In this document: positions 19,427 to 27,440 of the stretch, in pieces
Position numbering within the stretch: the stretch's first letter is position 1
How the letters are laid out: the number at the start of each line of letters is the position of its first letter
The notes under the pieces: model-generated
What the model saw: only the letters and a program-made list of their open reading frames with translations
Told to the model about the DNA's origin: nothing
Databases searched by the model: none
Assembly (NCBI GenBank): GCA_022180565.1
Contig: BQML01000002.1
Coordinates: forward strand, 337,824 to 401,823
Reading direction: 5' to 3'
DNA: 64,000 nucleotides
Source: Bacteroidia bacterium
Lineage (GTDB): Bacteria; Bacteroidota; Ignavibacteria; UBA10030
Made by a program: the position numbers and the translations under genes

Positions 19427-21003
19427 CAGGCCGGTTGATGAATCTTGTAGCTGTGTATGTCGCCTCCTTCGTGGTGATGGCGGCGGTGCCCGTCGAACCG
19501 CTCTCTCTGAACGACGGGATGCAGGACGAGGCCGCAAAGGCCTATGCGAAGGCCTACGATCTGGTGTTGGACGAGCAATGGAATGCCGCCAAGGCCGCTC
19601 TGGAGGCATTTGTGAAGCAGTATCCCCGCAGTTCGGCGATCGACGCCGCCCGGTTCTGGCAGTGCTACGTTCGTGAAAAATTGAACGAAAATCCGGAAAG
19701 CGTGTTTGAGGCCTACACCGCGTTCATCAAGGACTACCCAAGAAGCAAATGGGTGAACGACGCAAAATCCAACATGGCACGGCTCGCCTATCAACTGGCA
19801 CGGGCCGGAAAGCCGCAGTACGAGGCCACCCTGCAATCGATGGGTAAGGCCGAAGATGAAGAGGTTCAGCTAGCCGCCCTCTACGCGTTGCAGAATGTCG
19901 GAGACGATCGTGCATTTTCGGCGGTGGTCAATCTGTACCGAAAGAGCACCGACGAAAAACTCCGCAGCAAAATCGTCTATGTCCTCGGAGAGTTCCGAAA
20001 CGATTCGGCGCTTACGGTCCTCGTGGATATTGCCGGGTCCGATCGGAGTGTCAGTGTCCGCAGAAATGCCGTGTACGCCATTGGAAACCGGAACGAGGCT
20101 GAAGCACTCAGGGCCCTGAGCCAGATTGTCCGTTCGCAGACCGATATCAAAGTGCGAGAGGCCGCGTTGTACGCCGCCGCCAATCTCAAGACACAGGAGG
20201 TCGTTCCCCTCCTGACGGAAACGGCCCTCAGCGGACAGGAGGAATCGGTCAGCCGGGCCGCCGTGTATGCACTCGGCAATATCGACTATGCTGAGGCGGG
20301 AAAATCACTCCAAACGATCCTGCGTGATGCCAGGGATGAGAAGGTGCGCGAAGCGGCCCTCTACGCGTTGGCAAACAGGGACAACGGGGCCGGCTTGGGA
20401 GTGTTGAAAGAGGTGGCCCTTAAGGATGCCAACGGGAAACTCAGAAAGGCGGCCACCTACGCGATCGCCAATGTGAGGAGTGCCGAGGCTTCCGCGGCGT
20501 TGAAAGAGATCTTCCGCTCGAGCTCGGACGCGGAGATCCGCAAGGCGGCACTCTATTCAATGGCGAATCATGAGGCGGCCGACGCGGAGACCTTCTTTCT
20601 GGAAGTTGCTCTGAACTCGAAAGAGACCGAGCTCGCCAAAACGGCGGTGTACGCACTTTCCAATCTGCGCGCCAAAGGCGCGAGAGGCAAGCTCATGGAG
20701 GTTGTGAAGCAGGCGAAATCGACCGAGGTCCGCAAGGCCGCCTTGTATCAGATCGCCCATGAGGCGGACGCGGAGGCCGTGAAAGTACTTGCTGGAATTC
20801 TCAAGGAAGAAACCGATCCTGATGTGCGCCTTGCGGTTGTTCATGCGCTGGGGAATACGGGCAGTGACGAGGCTGTGCCTGCGCTGGTCGAGGTCGCAAA
20901 ATCCGGTGACAACAAGCGTCTTCGTACAGCCGCCGTCAGCGCTCTTGGGCAGATCGGAACGGACAAAGCGCGCGCCGCACTGATCGAGATTCTTCAGCAA
21001 TGA
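19423..21003 (+). CDS. Exported TPR-HEAT repeat protein
   Basis: A 526-residue protein with a signal peptide (about 1-22), a TPR-like segment of the YbgF type (about 30-120, 'AALEAFVKQYPRSSAIDAARFW'), then about a dozen HEAT repeats up to the C-terminus. The repeats share a core like VREAALYALAN at about 31-residue spacing (VRRNAVYAIGN, VREAALYAAAN, VSRAAVYALGN, LRKAATYAIAN, IRKAALYSMAN). It should be a periplasmic binding scaffold. Four-base overlaps join it to the anti-sigma gene and to a second HEAT gene, which suggests that it works in the sigma factor's signal path or is its main output. Confidence 0.88.
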   Translation: MTGRLMNLVAVYVASFVVMAAVPVEPLSLNDGMQDEAAKAYAKAYDLVLDEQWNAAKAALEAFVKQYPRSSAIDAARFWQCYVREKLNENPESVFEAYTAFIKDYPRSKWVNDAKSNMARLAYQLARAGKPQYEATLQSMGKAEDEEVQLAALYALQNVGDDRAFSAVVNLYRKSTDEKLRSKIVYVLGEFRNDSALTVLVDIAGSDRSVSVRRNAVYAIGNRNEAEALRALSQIVRSQTDIKVREAALYAAANLKTQEVVPLLTETALSGQEESVSRAAVYALGNIDYAEAGKSLQTILRDARDEKVREAALYALANRDNGAGLGVLKEVALKDANGKLRKAATYAIANVRSAEASAALKEIFRSSSDAEIRKAALYSMANHEAADAETFFLEVALNSKETELAKTAVYALSNLRAKGARGKLMEVVKQAKSTEVRKAALYQIAHEADAEAVKVLAGILKEETDPDVRLAVVHALGNTGSDEAVPALVEVAKSGDNKRLRTAAVSALGQIGTDKARAALIEILQQ

Positions 21004-22103
21004 TCGAGGCAGGCATGAGGATTCGAATCCTGTCCCTGACCATATTCTGGGCGGCCGCTTCCGTGTCTGCACAGACGGTGGTGAAGCTGACCGGTCCGGA
21101 TGAGTCGCTCGCAGAGCGTTGGGCAAAGGCCGCACGGGAAGCGCCTGCTTCGGGAGCCTGGATCGCCTACAGCATCGATCGCCTGATGGAGGAGAATTCC
21201 TGGATCGGAAGCTTTCGGAGCATCCCTGATGAGCGCGACGTCTCGCTCTACGAGCTTGTCACCGGGACCAGGATCACGATGATCGAGGCGAGGGATCCCA
21301 CTCCGCACAGGGTGGAAAAAGGAGGAGATCGGCGATGGGTTCGCAAAGAGGTCGCCCTCCTGTTTGAATTTGCAGGAGCCGTGTCCGATCCGGCCTCGGC
21401 CCGGACCATGCAGGTGACCAATGTTTCCCTGCCCGTCGAGTTGAACGGCCGGCCGTTATATTGGCTGGGGAATGTACCGGTCGAAGTTAGTGTCGAATTC
21501 CTCGTCCGGAATCTTGCGAGGTCCGACGGTCGCCAGGCCGAGCGGCTGGTCCAAGGGATCGGATTTCATGGGAGCGCGCGGGCTTTTGAAGTCCTCAAAG
21601 GGATCCTCGAGAGCCATCCTTCCGGGAACGTTCGGGAAGACGCCGCTTTCTGGATCAGTCAGATCGATACACCGGCGGCATTGGAGGTCCTCCTCAAGGT
21701 AGCCATTGGTGATGAATCGGCGGGCGTGTCGGAAAAAGCCGTATGTGGAATCAGCCAGATCAAAGACGAGGCGGCAACAGAGGCGCTCATTGGCCTTGCG
21801 CGCACGGCTCCCCGGCGGGAGATCCGAAAAAAGGCCGTCTTCTGGCTGGCGGAGCGAACATCACGGAAGGCCATGGATGCGATCGAAGAATTCGTGGAAC
21901 GTGGTCCCGACGAAGATGTCCAGAAACAGGCCGTCTTCGCCCTCAGCCAGCTTCCGGGTGGCCAGGGGGTTCCGCACATGATCCGTGTTGCCCGCACGCA
22001 TTCCAACCCGCGGATCCGCAAACAGGCGATCTTCTGGCTCGGCGAAAGCGAAGACCCGCGGGCATTCGAGGCGATCGTGGCGATCGCACGCGGAGAGCCC
22101 TGA
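21000..22103 (+). CDS. Exported HEAT repeat protein
   Basis: A 367-residue protein with a signal peptide (about 1-25, ending VSAQ), an N-terminal region without a recognised fold (about 26-160, 'GAWIAYSIDRLMEENSWIG') and HEAT repeats from about 165 to the end (VREDAAFWISQ, IRKKAVFWLAE, VQKQAVFALSQ, IRKQAIFWLGE). The W-containing repeat signature differs from that of the upstream HEAT protein. It overlaps that gene by ATGA and closes the four-gene operon. Confidence 0.85.
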   Translation: MIEAGMRIRILSLTIFWAAASVSAQTVVKLTGPDESLAERWAKAAREAPASGAWIAYSIDRLMEENSWIGSFRSIPDERDVSLYELVTGTRITMIEARDPTPHRVEKGGDRRWVRKEVALLFEFAGAVSDPASARTMQVTNVSLPVELNGRPLYWLGNVPVEVSVEFLVRNLARSDGRQAERLVQGIGFHGSARAFEVLKGILESHPSGNVREDAAFWISQIDTPAALEVLLKVAIGDESAGVSEKAVCGISQIKDEAATEALIGLARTAPRREIRKKAVFWLAERTSRKAMDAIEEFVERGPDEDVQKQAVFALSQLPGGQGVPHMIRVARTHSNPRIRKQAIFWLGESEDPRAFEAIVAIARGEP

Positions 22104-22235
22104 CCGGCTCTTGCTTCGTGGAGGTTTAACGCGTACTATCCCGCCTCCAGTACCCTCCTTCCGACCCCGATGCGCCGTCCTGCTCTCCCCGGCCATCGCC
22201 GGAGCCGATCCTGCACCGAATCATTCCATTGAGGT

Positions 22236-22363
22236 GGGCACAAAAAAAAGTGGGCTGCCGTACGCCGAACGGCAGCCCGTCAGCTCGTCGAAGGAGGCTT
22301 GTAGGTTTGACAACGAGCTGTTTGTGGGGGACTCTGGTTCTTGATGAAACAAACTCCGTGCCC
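22236..22363 (-). ncRNA. Possible structured RNA or 3'-UTR element
   Basis: Three hairpins follow one another: TTTGT/ACAAA (22321-22325 with 22349-22353), CAGCTCGT/ACGAGCTG (22281-22288 with 22313-22320) and a 10-bp GGGCTGCCGT/ACGGCAGCCC (22252-22261 with 22269-22278). GGGCAC (22236-22241) and GTGCCC (22358-22363) could close the whole. Read on the minus strand the last hairpin runs into eight T's, so the RNA would end there; the loop of the middle hairpin then exposes CCTCCTT. No known RNA family was recognised. It may simply be the 3' end of the TPR mRNA that starts at 23127. Confidence 0.35.
22242..22278 (-). terminator. Rho-independent terminator, minus strand
   Basis: GGGCTGCCGT and ACGGCAGCCC form a perfect 10-bp stem with a 7-base loop; on the minus strand it is followed by A-C and eight T's (the A-run at 22242-22249). 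It lies about 240 bases beyond the stop of the minus-strand TPR gene. Confidence 0.85.
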
Positions 22364-22518
22364 GAATCCCGCTCTCAAATCAGCTCGATTTTACGCTTTG
22401 TTGAACGGTTTCATTCCAATTTTTGCAAAACTCGTTCCTCCCACGTTCCAAGAATCGAGAAGGGAAAGGAAAAAACCGGATTGCACCCCGCCAAAATCAG
22501 GAGGAATTCCTCTAAAGG

Positions 22519-23127
22519 CTATGGTTTGCCGTGCAGGGTCCGGTTGAGGATTTCAAGAAGCTCCCTTGCTTTGGCGTTTTCTTCAGGAGAAGTGAGCTCA
22601 ACGTAACGCCGGATGGCCTCGGCGGCGGAGCTCAGGTCGTTGTTCATCGCGTGAACGAGGCCCAGATTGAAATATGCGTTGGGGTAATCAGGGTCAATTT
22701 CTGCGGCCATTTGAAAATGGGTTTTGGCAAGTCGAAGATCGCCTGACTCAAAATAGAGATTCCCCAGATTGTAATGCGACTCGAGATGGCGCGGGTCTTC
22801 CTTCAGCGATCGCGTAAAGCAGTCAAAGGCTTTGGTGGTCCTGCCGGCCTTTGACTCAAGGATTCCCAGATTGCAATACGCATCGGCGGTTGATTCCCCC
22901 TCGGCAATGGCCTGCTGATAGAATCGTGCCGCCCGGTCATCGCCGCGCTCATCGAGCAAAAGGGCCTTCTCGAAGGGACTCAAGGTATCCGGCAGATGGA
23001 GGATCCTGCCTGAACCTTCGAAGAGGGGAAGCTGAGCGACCGTCTGACCGCCCTTCGCTTTCTTGCGGACTCTCTGAAACCCTATCTTCGAGGCCGGCTT
23101 GGGCGTGAACGGGAGAATGTGTGCCAT
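22519..23127 (-). CDS. Cytoplasmic TPR-repeat protein
   Basis: A 202-residue protein without signal peptide. After a basic N-terminal stretch (about 10-30, KPASKIGFQRVRKKAKGG) come about four tetratricopeptide repeats (about 50-190), e.g. DAYCNLGILESKAGRTTKAFDC and HYNLGNLYFESGDLRLAKTHF. It lies 65 bases downstream of ku on the same strand and may be co-transcribed with the NHEJ genes. Partner unknown. Confidence 0.8.
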   Translation of the reverse strand: MAHILPFTPKPASKIGFQRVRKKAKGGQTVAQLPLFEGSGRILHLPDTLSPFEKALLLDERGDDRAARFYQQAIAEGESTADAYCNLGILESKAGRTTKAFDCFTRSLKEDPRHLESHYNLGNLYFESGDLRLAKTHFQMAAEIDPDYPNAYFNLGLVHAMNNDLSSAAEAIRRYVELTSPEENAKARELLEILNRTLHGKP

Positions 23128-23192
23128 GCGGATATCGCTCTCTTAAGTGGCCGTGGACGCGCCGACGGCTGCCGTGCTCGTGGCTACAGTTT

Positions 23193-24041
23193 CTATACGG
23201 CCCTTGCCTTTCGGATTTTCTGTTTCGTTTGAACAGCCTTTCGCCCCGTGGCCTTTGCCATCGGTTTGCGCTGAGATTTTGCCTGCTCAATGCTCTGTTT
23301 GAGCGCGGTCATGATGTCCACGACAGGTTTCGCCTCCTCTTCCATCGTCACGATCTCCTTCCCCTGAACCTTGGCTTCGATCATTTCAACGAGGGCATCA
23401 TGGTAGGTGTCCTTCAGATCGAGCTTCTTGTACGTCATGGACATGGAATCCACGAGACTGCGTGCAAGCTTCAATTGATCCTTGTCAATCTTCTGTTCCT
23501 CAAGCTGTGGAACGTCGGCCATCTTCTTCAGCTCGTGAGGATACCTCAGCTTGTACAACACAATACCTCCGTCCATCGGGCCAATAAGCACCACATCCTC
23601 GCGGTCTCGCAGAACGACCTTGCCGATGCCGACCTTGCCGGTCTCCTTGAGGGTGTGGCTTAGCAACGCGTACGCCTTGGCGGCCACGGGACCGTCGGGT
23701 CCGGCAAAGTAGGGGGACTCGTAGAGCATCGGAGTCACCTCCCTCGCATTGATGAATCCAGCTATCTCGATTACTTTCGTGCTCTTAAGCTTTATCTTGT
23801 CGAGATCCTCAGGCTCTACAATCACATACTGGTCGGGTTCATACTGATACCCCTTGACGATGTCGTCCTTGGTAACAACCTTACTGCATTTCTTGCAGCG
23901 CTTGTCGTATCCGACCGGACCATTGCACTCGCGGTGGATCTGATTGAAGCTGATCTTCTGTTCCGTGTCCACGGCGTTGTAGACACGGATAGGAATCGTG
24001 ACCAGCGAAAAACGGATGTGGCCCTTCCAGATGGCTCTCAT
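23193..24041 (-). CDS. ku: Ku protein (NHEJ DNA-end binding)
   Basis: Bacterial Ku forms a homodimeric ring on DNA ends and recruits LigD. The 282-residue protein opens with MRAIWKGHIRFSLVTIPIRVYNA and contains HRECNGPVGYDKRCKKC and the core up to about residue 250, then a short lysine-rich tail (QRKPMAKATGRKAVQTKQKIRKA) of the kind that helps LigD contact and DNA threading. AAGGAGG lies 5 bases before the ATG. It follows ligD by 140 bases on the same strand. Confidence 0.96.
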   Translation of the reverse strand: MRAIWKGHIRFSLVTIPIRVYNAVDTEQKISFNQIHRECNGPVGYDKRCKKCSKVVTKDDIVKGYQYEPDQYVIVEPEDLDKIKLKSTKVIEIAGFINAREVTPMLYESPYFAGPDGPVAAKAYALLSHTLKETGKVGIGKVVLRDREDVVLIGPMDGGIVLYKLRYPHELKKMADVPQLEEQKIDKDQLKLARSLVDSMSMTYKKLDLKDTYHDALVEMIEAKVQGKEIVTMEEEAKPVVDIMTALKQSIEQAKSQRKPMAKATGRKAVQTKQKIRKARAV

Positions 24042-24181
24042 GGTTGCCTCCTTATGGCGATATAGGCCCCGGCTTTGATATTCATTCCTTGTTCGATGTC
24101 GACCCCTGCCCCCTCACCTCACCCACGCTGCTCTGAGTCATCATGGCCAGCGATCGTGAAGGTCGAATGTTGAGGCGCTCT

Positions 24182-26488
24182 TTACAGATCCGGCCGTAGT
24201 CTTAAGAACACGGGCTCGCGCATCATTCCGTCCCTCGTAAACGATGCGTATTGCACCTCGCACATCATGGTCGGCTCAACCCACGTCGTCAGGCTATCAT
24301 CCAGCGGCTTTTCCCTGATGGGCCGCTTGATTTCTTTCAATTTTTTCAGCTCGGCGAGCAATGATTTCAGAGTTTTGTCGTCGAATCCCGATCCGACCTT
24401 TCCAACGTACTTCAACCCCTTTTCATCCTTGAAGGCGACATGGATGGCCCCGAATACCCGTTCCCGGTTTCCTTTCCCGCGGGTGTATCCGATGATCACG
24501 CAGTCCGCCGTGTGACGGGTTTTAACCTTGAGCCAGAAGGGGCTTCGTTTGCCGGGCTGATAGGGGCTTGTCCGCACCTTTGCCATGATGCCCTCCAGCC
24601 CCATCGTTCCCGCCGCCCTGAACAGCTCCTCGCCTTCCTCCACGGCCTCGCTAACCCGGTATGCCGTTCCGGACTTGACGGCGTCCGTCAGCCAGGTTCT
24701 GCGACGATGGAGCGGCTCGTTCAGGATTGGACGGCCGTCGAGGTACAGGCAATCAAAAATATAACAAATTACCGGATACTTTGCTCGCGCGCGTTCGATG
24801 GCGTGTTCTGAGGTCTGTTGCATACGGTGAATAACGTGCTTGAAGACGGGCTTCCCATGCCCATCCAGACAGACAATCTCGGCATCGAAGAGGCCGTTTG
24901 TGGCGCGAAAGGACTCCTCGGCATTGAGAAGCTCAGGAAAGCTCGCGGTGATATCCTTGCCGTTTCTGCTCAAGATCCGCATCTCACCTTCGTCAAGCGA
25001 GATCATGGCACGGATGCCGTCCCATTTGATTTCGTAGATGTACTCGTCCGACACGGGAGGCTTCTCGCGGCTTTCCGAAAGCATGAACTCTATCCGCTGA
25101 CGCAGGAAGTCGATCTGGGGGACATCCACGCGCTCACACAGCCAGTTCTTCCCGCCGGTCTTGTGCATCCGATACTCGCCATTGAGCTCCTTGCTCTGAA
25201 GGCGGAAATAGAACCCGTTTTTCTTCTCTTTTGTGATCTGATATCTTCCCAGTGCGTACACCCAGACATCGCCTCCGCCATATTGACCCTTGGGGATCTT
25301 TCCCTCGAAGGTGAGGTAGCTCAGCGGATGATCCTCGACTTCCACGGCCAGGCGTTTGATACCGGGACGCTGAGGGAGGCCTTTGGGGACGGCCCACGAT
25401 TTAAGTGTTCCGTCTTTTTCGAGACGGAGGTCATAGTGCAAACGCGATGCATGGTGACGGTGAATAACGAAGGCGTTCCCTCGACCTGCTTTGACCGTGG
25501 GGCCGGGCTCGGGTGTCCGATGGAACTCCCGTTTGTTGTCGTACGTCTTCAGGGATTGCTCGGCCGCCTCACGCGTTTGGGGCTTGATCCTTGCCTGCTT
25601 GCGGTGCGTATGAAGCTGAGCGGCGTACGCCGCAATGCCCTCCCAAGGGTCGCCTTCGTTCAGAACCATATCAGGAACGGTTTCGAGATTCAGTTCGGCA
25701 GGCGAGCCGAGGCTTTCCAAACGCTCCCAGGAAAGAGGGGTGGACACGGGTGCGCCGGCGCTTCCGCGGACGCTGTACGCGGAGATGATCGTCTGATGCG
25801 GCCGGTTACGGTAGATGTCCATCAGGAGCTTTCCCTTGCGGTATTCCTTTTTGATATGAAGCGTTGTCCTTGACTTGTTCTTCTCCACAAAGGGTTGAGC
25901 AATTGCCTTCGCGGCTTCAAACACGTCATCAAAGGTCCACTTGGGTTCGACCGGGGCAACAAGGTGAAGACCTTTTTTTCCCGTCGTCTTCACAAACGTC
26001 TGATATCCGTACTGTTCCAGATGCTCCCGGAAATCGAAAGCGATCTCTTTGATAGTGTCAAAACGCATGCCTTCGGGGGGGTCCAGATCGACGACAAAGT
26101 AGTCGGGTTTGTCAAACTCGGGTGCACGGCAGTGCATCTGGTGCAGCTCTATGCAGGCAAGGTTTGCCAGGAAGACCAGCGAGGCATCCTCGGTGGCAAT
26201 CATGTAATCCTTCTTCCGATCGTCGCCGAGCTCGATATGGTCCATCCACTCCGGCGCCCAGTCAGGACGATTTTTTTGAAAAAACGATTCGTCTCCGATT
26301 CCGTTGGGAAACCGAACAACCGAAAGGGGACGACCCTTGATGTGGGAGAGGATCGTAGGAGCCAGCGTGAGGTAGTAGTGGACCAACTCAGCCTTCAGGA
26401 TGCCGTCCTCAGGCCAAAGAACTTTCTTCAGGTTTGAGAGCTCAAGCGTGCGTTTGCCGACCTTGACGTATTGAGAAGTACGGGCCAT
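24182..26488 (-). CDS. ligD: Multidomain DNA ligase D (POL-PE-LIG)
   Basis: Repairs double-strand breaks with Ku. The 768-residue protein has the order polymerase/primase (about 1-290, with the metal site VVDLDPPEG), 3'-phosphoesterase (about 325-440, HHASRLHYDLRLE and PKGLPQRPG), ATP-dependent ligase (about 465-768) with the adenylated lysine Lys488 in YEIKWDGIRA and the OB-fold end. POL-PE-LIG is the mycobacterial order; Pseudomonas LigD is PE-LIG-POL. A longer open frame upstream runs over the divergent DUF72 gene and is rejected. The start at 26488 lies 7 bases after a -10 element, so the mRNA should be leaderless. Confidence 0.95.
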   Translation of the reverse strand: MARTSQYVKVGKRTLELSNLKKVLWPEDGILKAELVHYYLTLAPTILSHIKGRPLSVVRFPNGIGDESFFQKNRPDWAPEWMDHIELGDDRKKDYMIATEDASLVFLANLACIELHQMHCRAPEFDKPDYFVVDLDPPEGMRFDTIKEIAFDFREHLEQYGYQTFVKTTGKKGLHLVAPVEPKWTFDDVFEAAKAIAQPFVEKNKSRTTLHIKKEYRKGKLLMDIYRNRPHQTIISAYSVRGSAGAPVSTPLSWERLESLGSPAELNLETVPDMVLNEGDPWEGIAAYAAQLHTHRKQARIKPQTREAAEQSLKTYDNKREFHRTPEPGPTVKAGRGNAFVIHRHHASRLHYDLRLEKDGTLKSWAVPKGLPQRPGIKRLAVEVEDHPLSYLTFEGKIPKGQYGGGDVWVYALGRYQITKEKKNGFYFRLQSKELNGEYRMHKTGGKNWLCERVDVPQIDFLRQRIEFMLSESREKPPVSDEYIYEIKWDGIRAMISLDEGEMRILSRNGKDITASFPELLNAEESFRATNGLFDAEIVCLDGHGKPVFKHVIHRMQQTSEHAIERARAKYPVICYIFDCLYLDGRPILNEPLHRRRTWLTDAVKSGTAYRVSEAVEEGEELFRAAGTMGLEGIMAKVRTSPYQPGKRSPFWLKVKTRHTADCVIIGYTRGKGNRERVFGAIHVAFKDEKGLKYVGKVGSGFDDKTLKSLLAELKKLKEIKRPIREKPLDDSLTTWVEPTMMCEVQYASFTRDGMMREPVFLRLRPDL

Positions 26489-26495
26489 GGAGCAC

Positions 26496-26524
26496 AAAAT
26501 ACGGGGGAATGGGGGAAGAGTAAA
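26496..26524 (-). promoter_or_regulatory. Predicted leaderless promoter of ligD
   Basis: Minus-strand TTTACT (26519-26524), 17 bp, TATTTT (26496-26501), preceded by CG. Exactly 7 bases (GTGCTCC) lie between the -10 and the ligD ATG, so transcription should begin at or next to the start codon. Confidence 0.5.
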
Positions 26525-26581
26525 GCCCGAGCACGCCCCTGAGGTGTTCCATTGAATATGCCGGTCGGCAGCTTCCATTGG

Positions 26582-26610
26582 TTGATATTCTTCCAATCGC
26601 CTGCTATTTT
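26582..26610 (+). promoter_or_regulatory. Predicted leaderless promoter of DUF72 gene
   Basis: TTGATA (26582-26587), 17 bp, TATTTT (26605-26610), then 7 bases (CAGGCCC) and the ATG at 26618. No Shine-Dalgarno fits in this space. Confidence 0.55.
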
Positions 26611-26617
26611 CAGGCCC

Positions 26618-27433
26618 ATGCAACTCCTTGCCGGCACAAGCGGATACAGCTATCCCGAATGGAAGGGGTGGTTCTATCCTGAAGACTTGCATCATGCAGA
26701 ATTTCTCCCGTACTACGCCAAACGGCTCCCATCGGTAGAAATCAACAATACGTTCTATCGTTTCCCCAACGCCTCGATGATTGAGGGTTGGTCTGCCTCC
26801 GTGCCGGAACATTTTCGATTCTCCATCAAGGCATCCCAAAAAATCACACATATCAAGCGTCTGAGGAACGCGCAGGACGAGACGGGGTATCTGTTGAAAA
26901 CGATCCGAGCACTCGGCCCGAAACTTGGCGTCGTCCTGTTTCAATGTCCTCCTCAGCTCAAAAAAGACGCGGGGAGATTGAGGGAGTTCCTTGCGGCTCT
27001 TCCGGACGACGTTCGTTGCGCGTTTGAATTTCGTCATGAGTCATGGTTTGATGATGAAGTATTGGATATGTTGCGCGGAAAGGATTGTGCCCTTTGTGTG
27101 GCGGACACGGACGAGGAACTGGAGGTGCCTTTTGTCGGTACGGCGCGATGGGGGTATCTGAGACTTCGGCGCCCCCATTACACGCCCGCCGACTTGGAGG
27201 CATGGGTGAAGAAGATCGAGGGACAGGGGTGGGATCCCGCGTTCGTTTTTTTCAAGCATGAGGACAGAGGGGTGGGGGCAACCATGGCTCTGAAGTTTTT
27301 GGCGATTGCTGAAGGAAAACCTCTGCCTCCCGACCCGAAGGGACCTGCGAACATCGCCCCGCGAAAGACACCGGGGACAAGGGCACAGGTGTCAAGAGGC
27401 AAGCCGAAGAGATCGTCTTCGCGAAAGAAATAG
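26618..27433 (+). CDS. DUF72 family protein
   Basis: A 271-residue TIM-barrel-like protein of the DUF72 (YecE) family. Signature stretches are GTSGYSYPEWKGWFYPEDL at the N-terminus, EINNTFYRFPN, FRFSIKASQKITH, LGVVLFQCPPQLKKD and FEFRHESWFDDEV. The function of the family is unknown. The last roughly 35 residues are a basic, low-complexity tail (RGKPKRSSSRKK). It is divergent from ligD and 7 bases upstream of a hydrolase gene. Confidence 0.9.
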   Translation: MQLLAGTSGYSYPEWKGWFYPEDLHHAEFLPYYAKRLPSVEINNTFYRFPNASMIEGWSASVPEHFRFSIKASQKITHIKRLRNAQDETGYLLKTIRALGPKLGVVLFQCPPQLKKDAGRLREFLAALPDDVRCAFEFRHESWFDDEVLDMLRGKDCALCVADTDEELEVPFVGTARWGYLRLRRPHYTPADLEAWVKKIEGQGWDPAFVFFKHEDRGVGATMALKFLAIAEGKPLPPDPKGPANIAPRKTPGTRAQVSRGKPKRSSSRKK

Positions 27434-27440
27434 CCTTCCC

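Larger units (their letters stand above)
22104..22518. other. Gene-free 415-bp stretch with structured element
   Basis: I see no convincing gene here. The stretch holds the hairpin cluster at 22236-22363 (described separately), including a minus-strand terminator, and an AT-richer part (22364-22470) without a clear promoter. The flanking genes converge on it. Confidence 0.6.

Noticed and set aside
21010-21030. GGATTCGAATCC, resembling a tRNA T-loop
   Set aside because: It lies within the start of the second HEAT gene and no acceptor, D or anticodon stem can be built around it.
22307-22606. Plus-strand frame after an AAGGAGG at 22291, opening with TTG
   Set aside because: The Shine-Dalgarno-like sequence sits in the loop of a hairpin, and the frame shows no family pattern and runs into the well-supported minus-strand TPR gene.
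26489-27037. Longer N-terminus for LigD
   Set aside because: The extension is antisense to the clear DUF72 gene and lies upstream of the ligD promoter; known LigD proteins begin at the chosen ATG.
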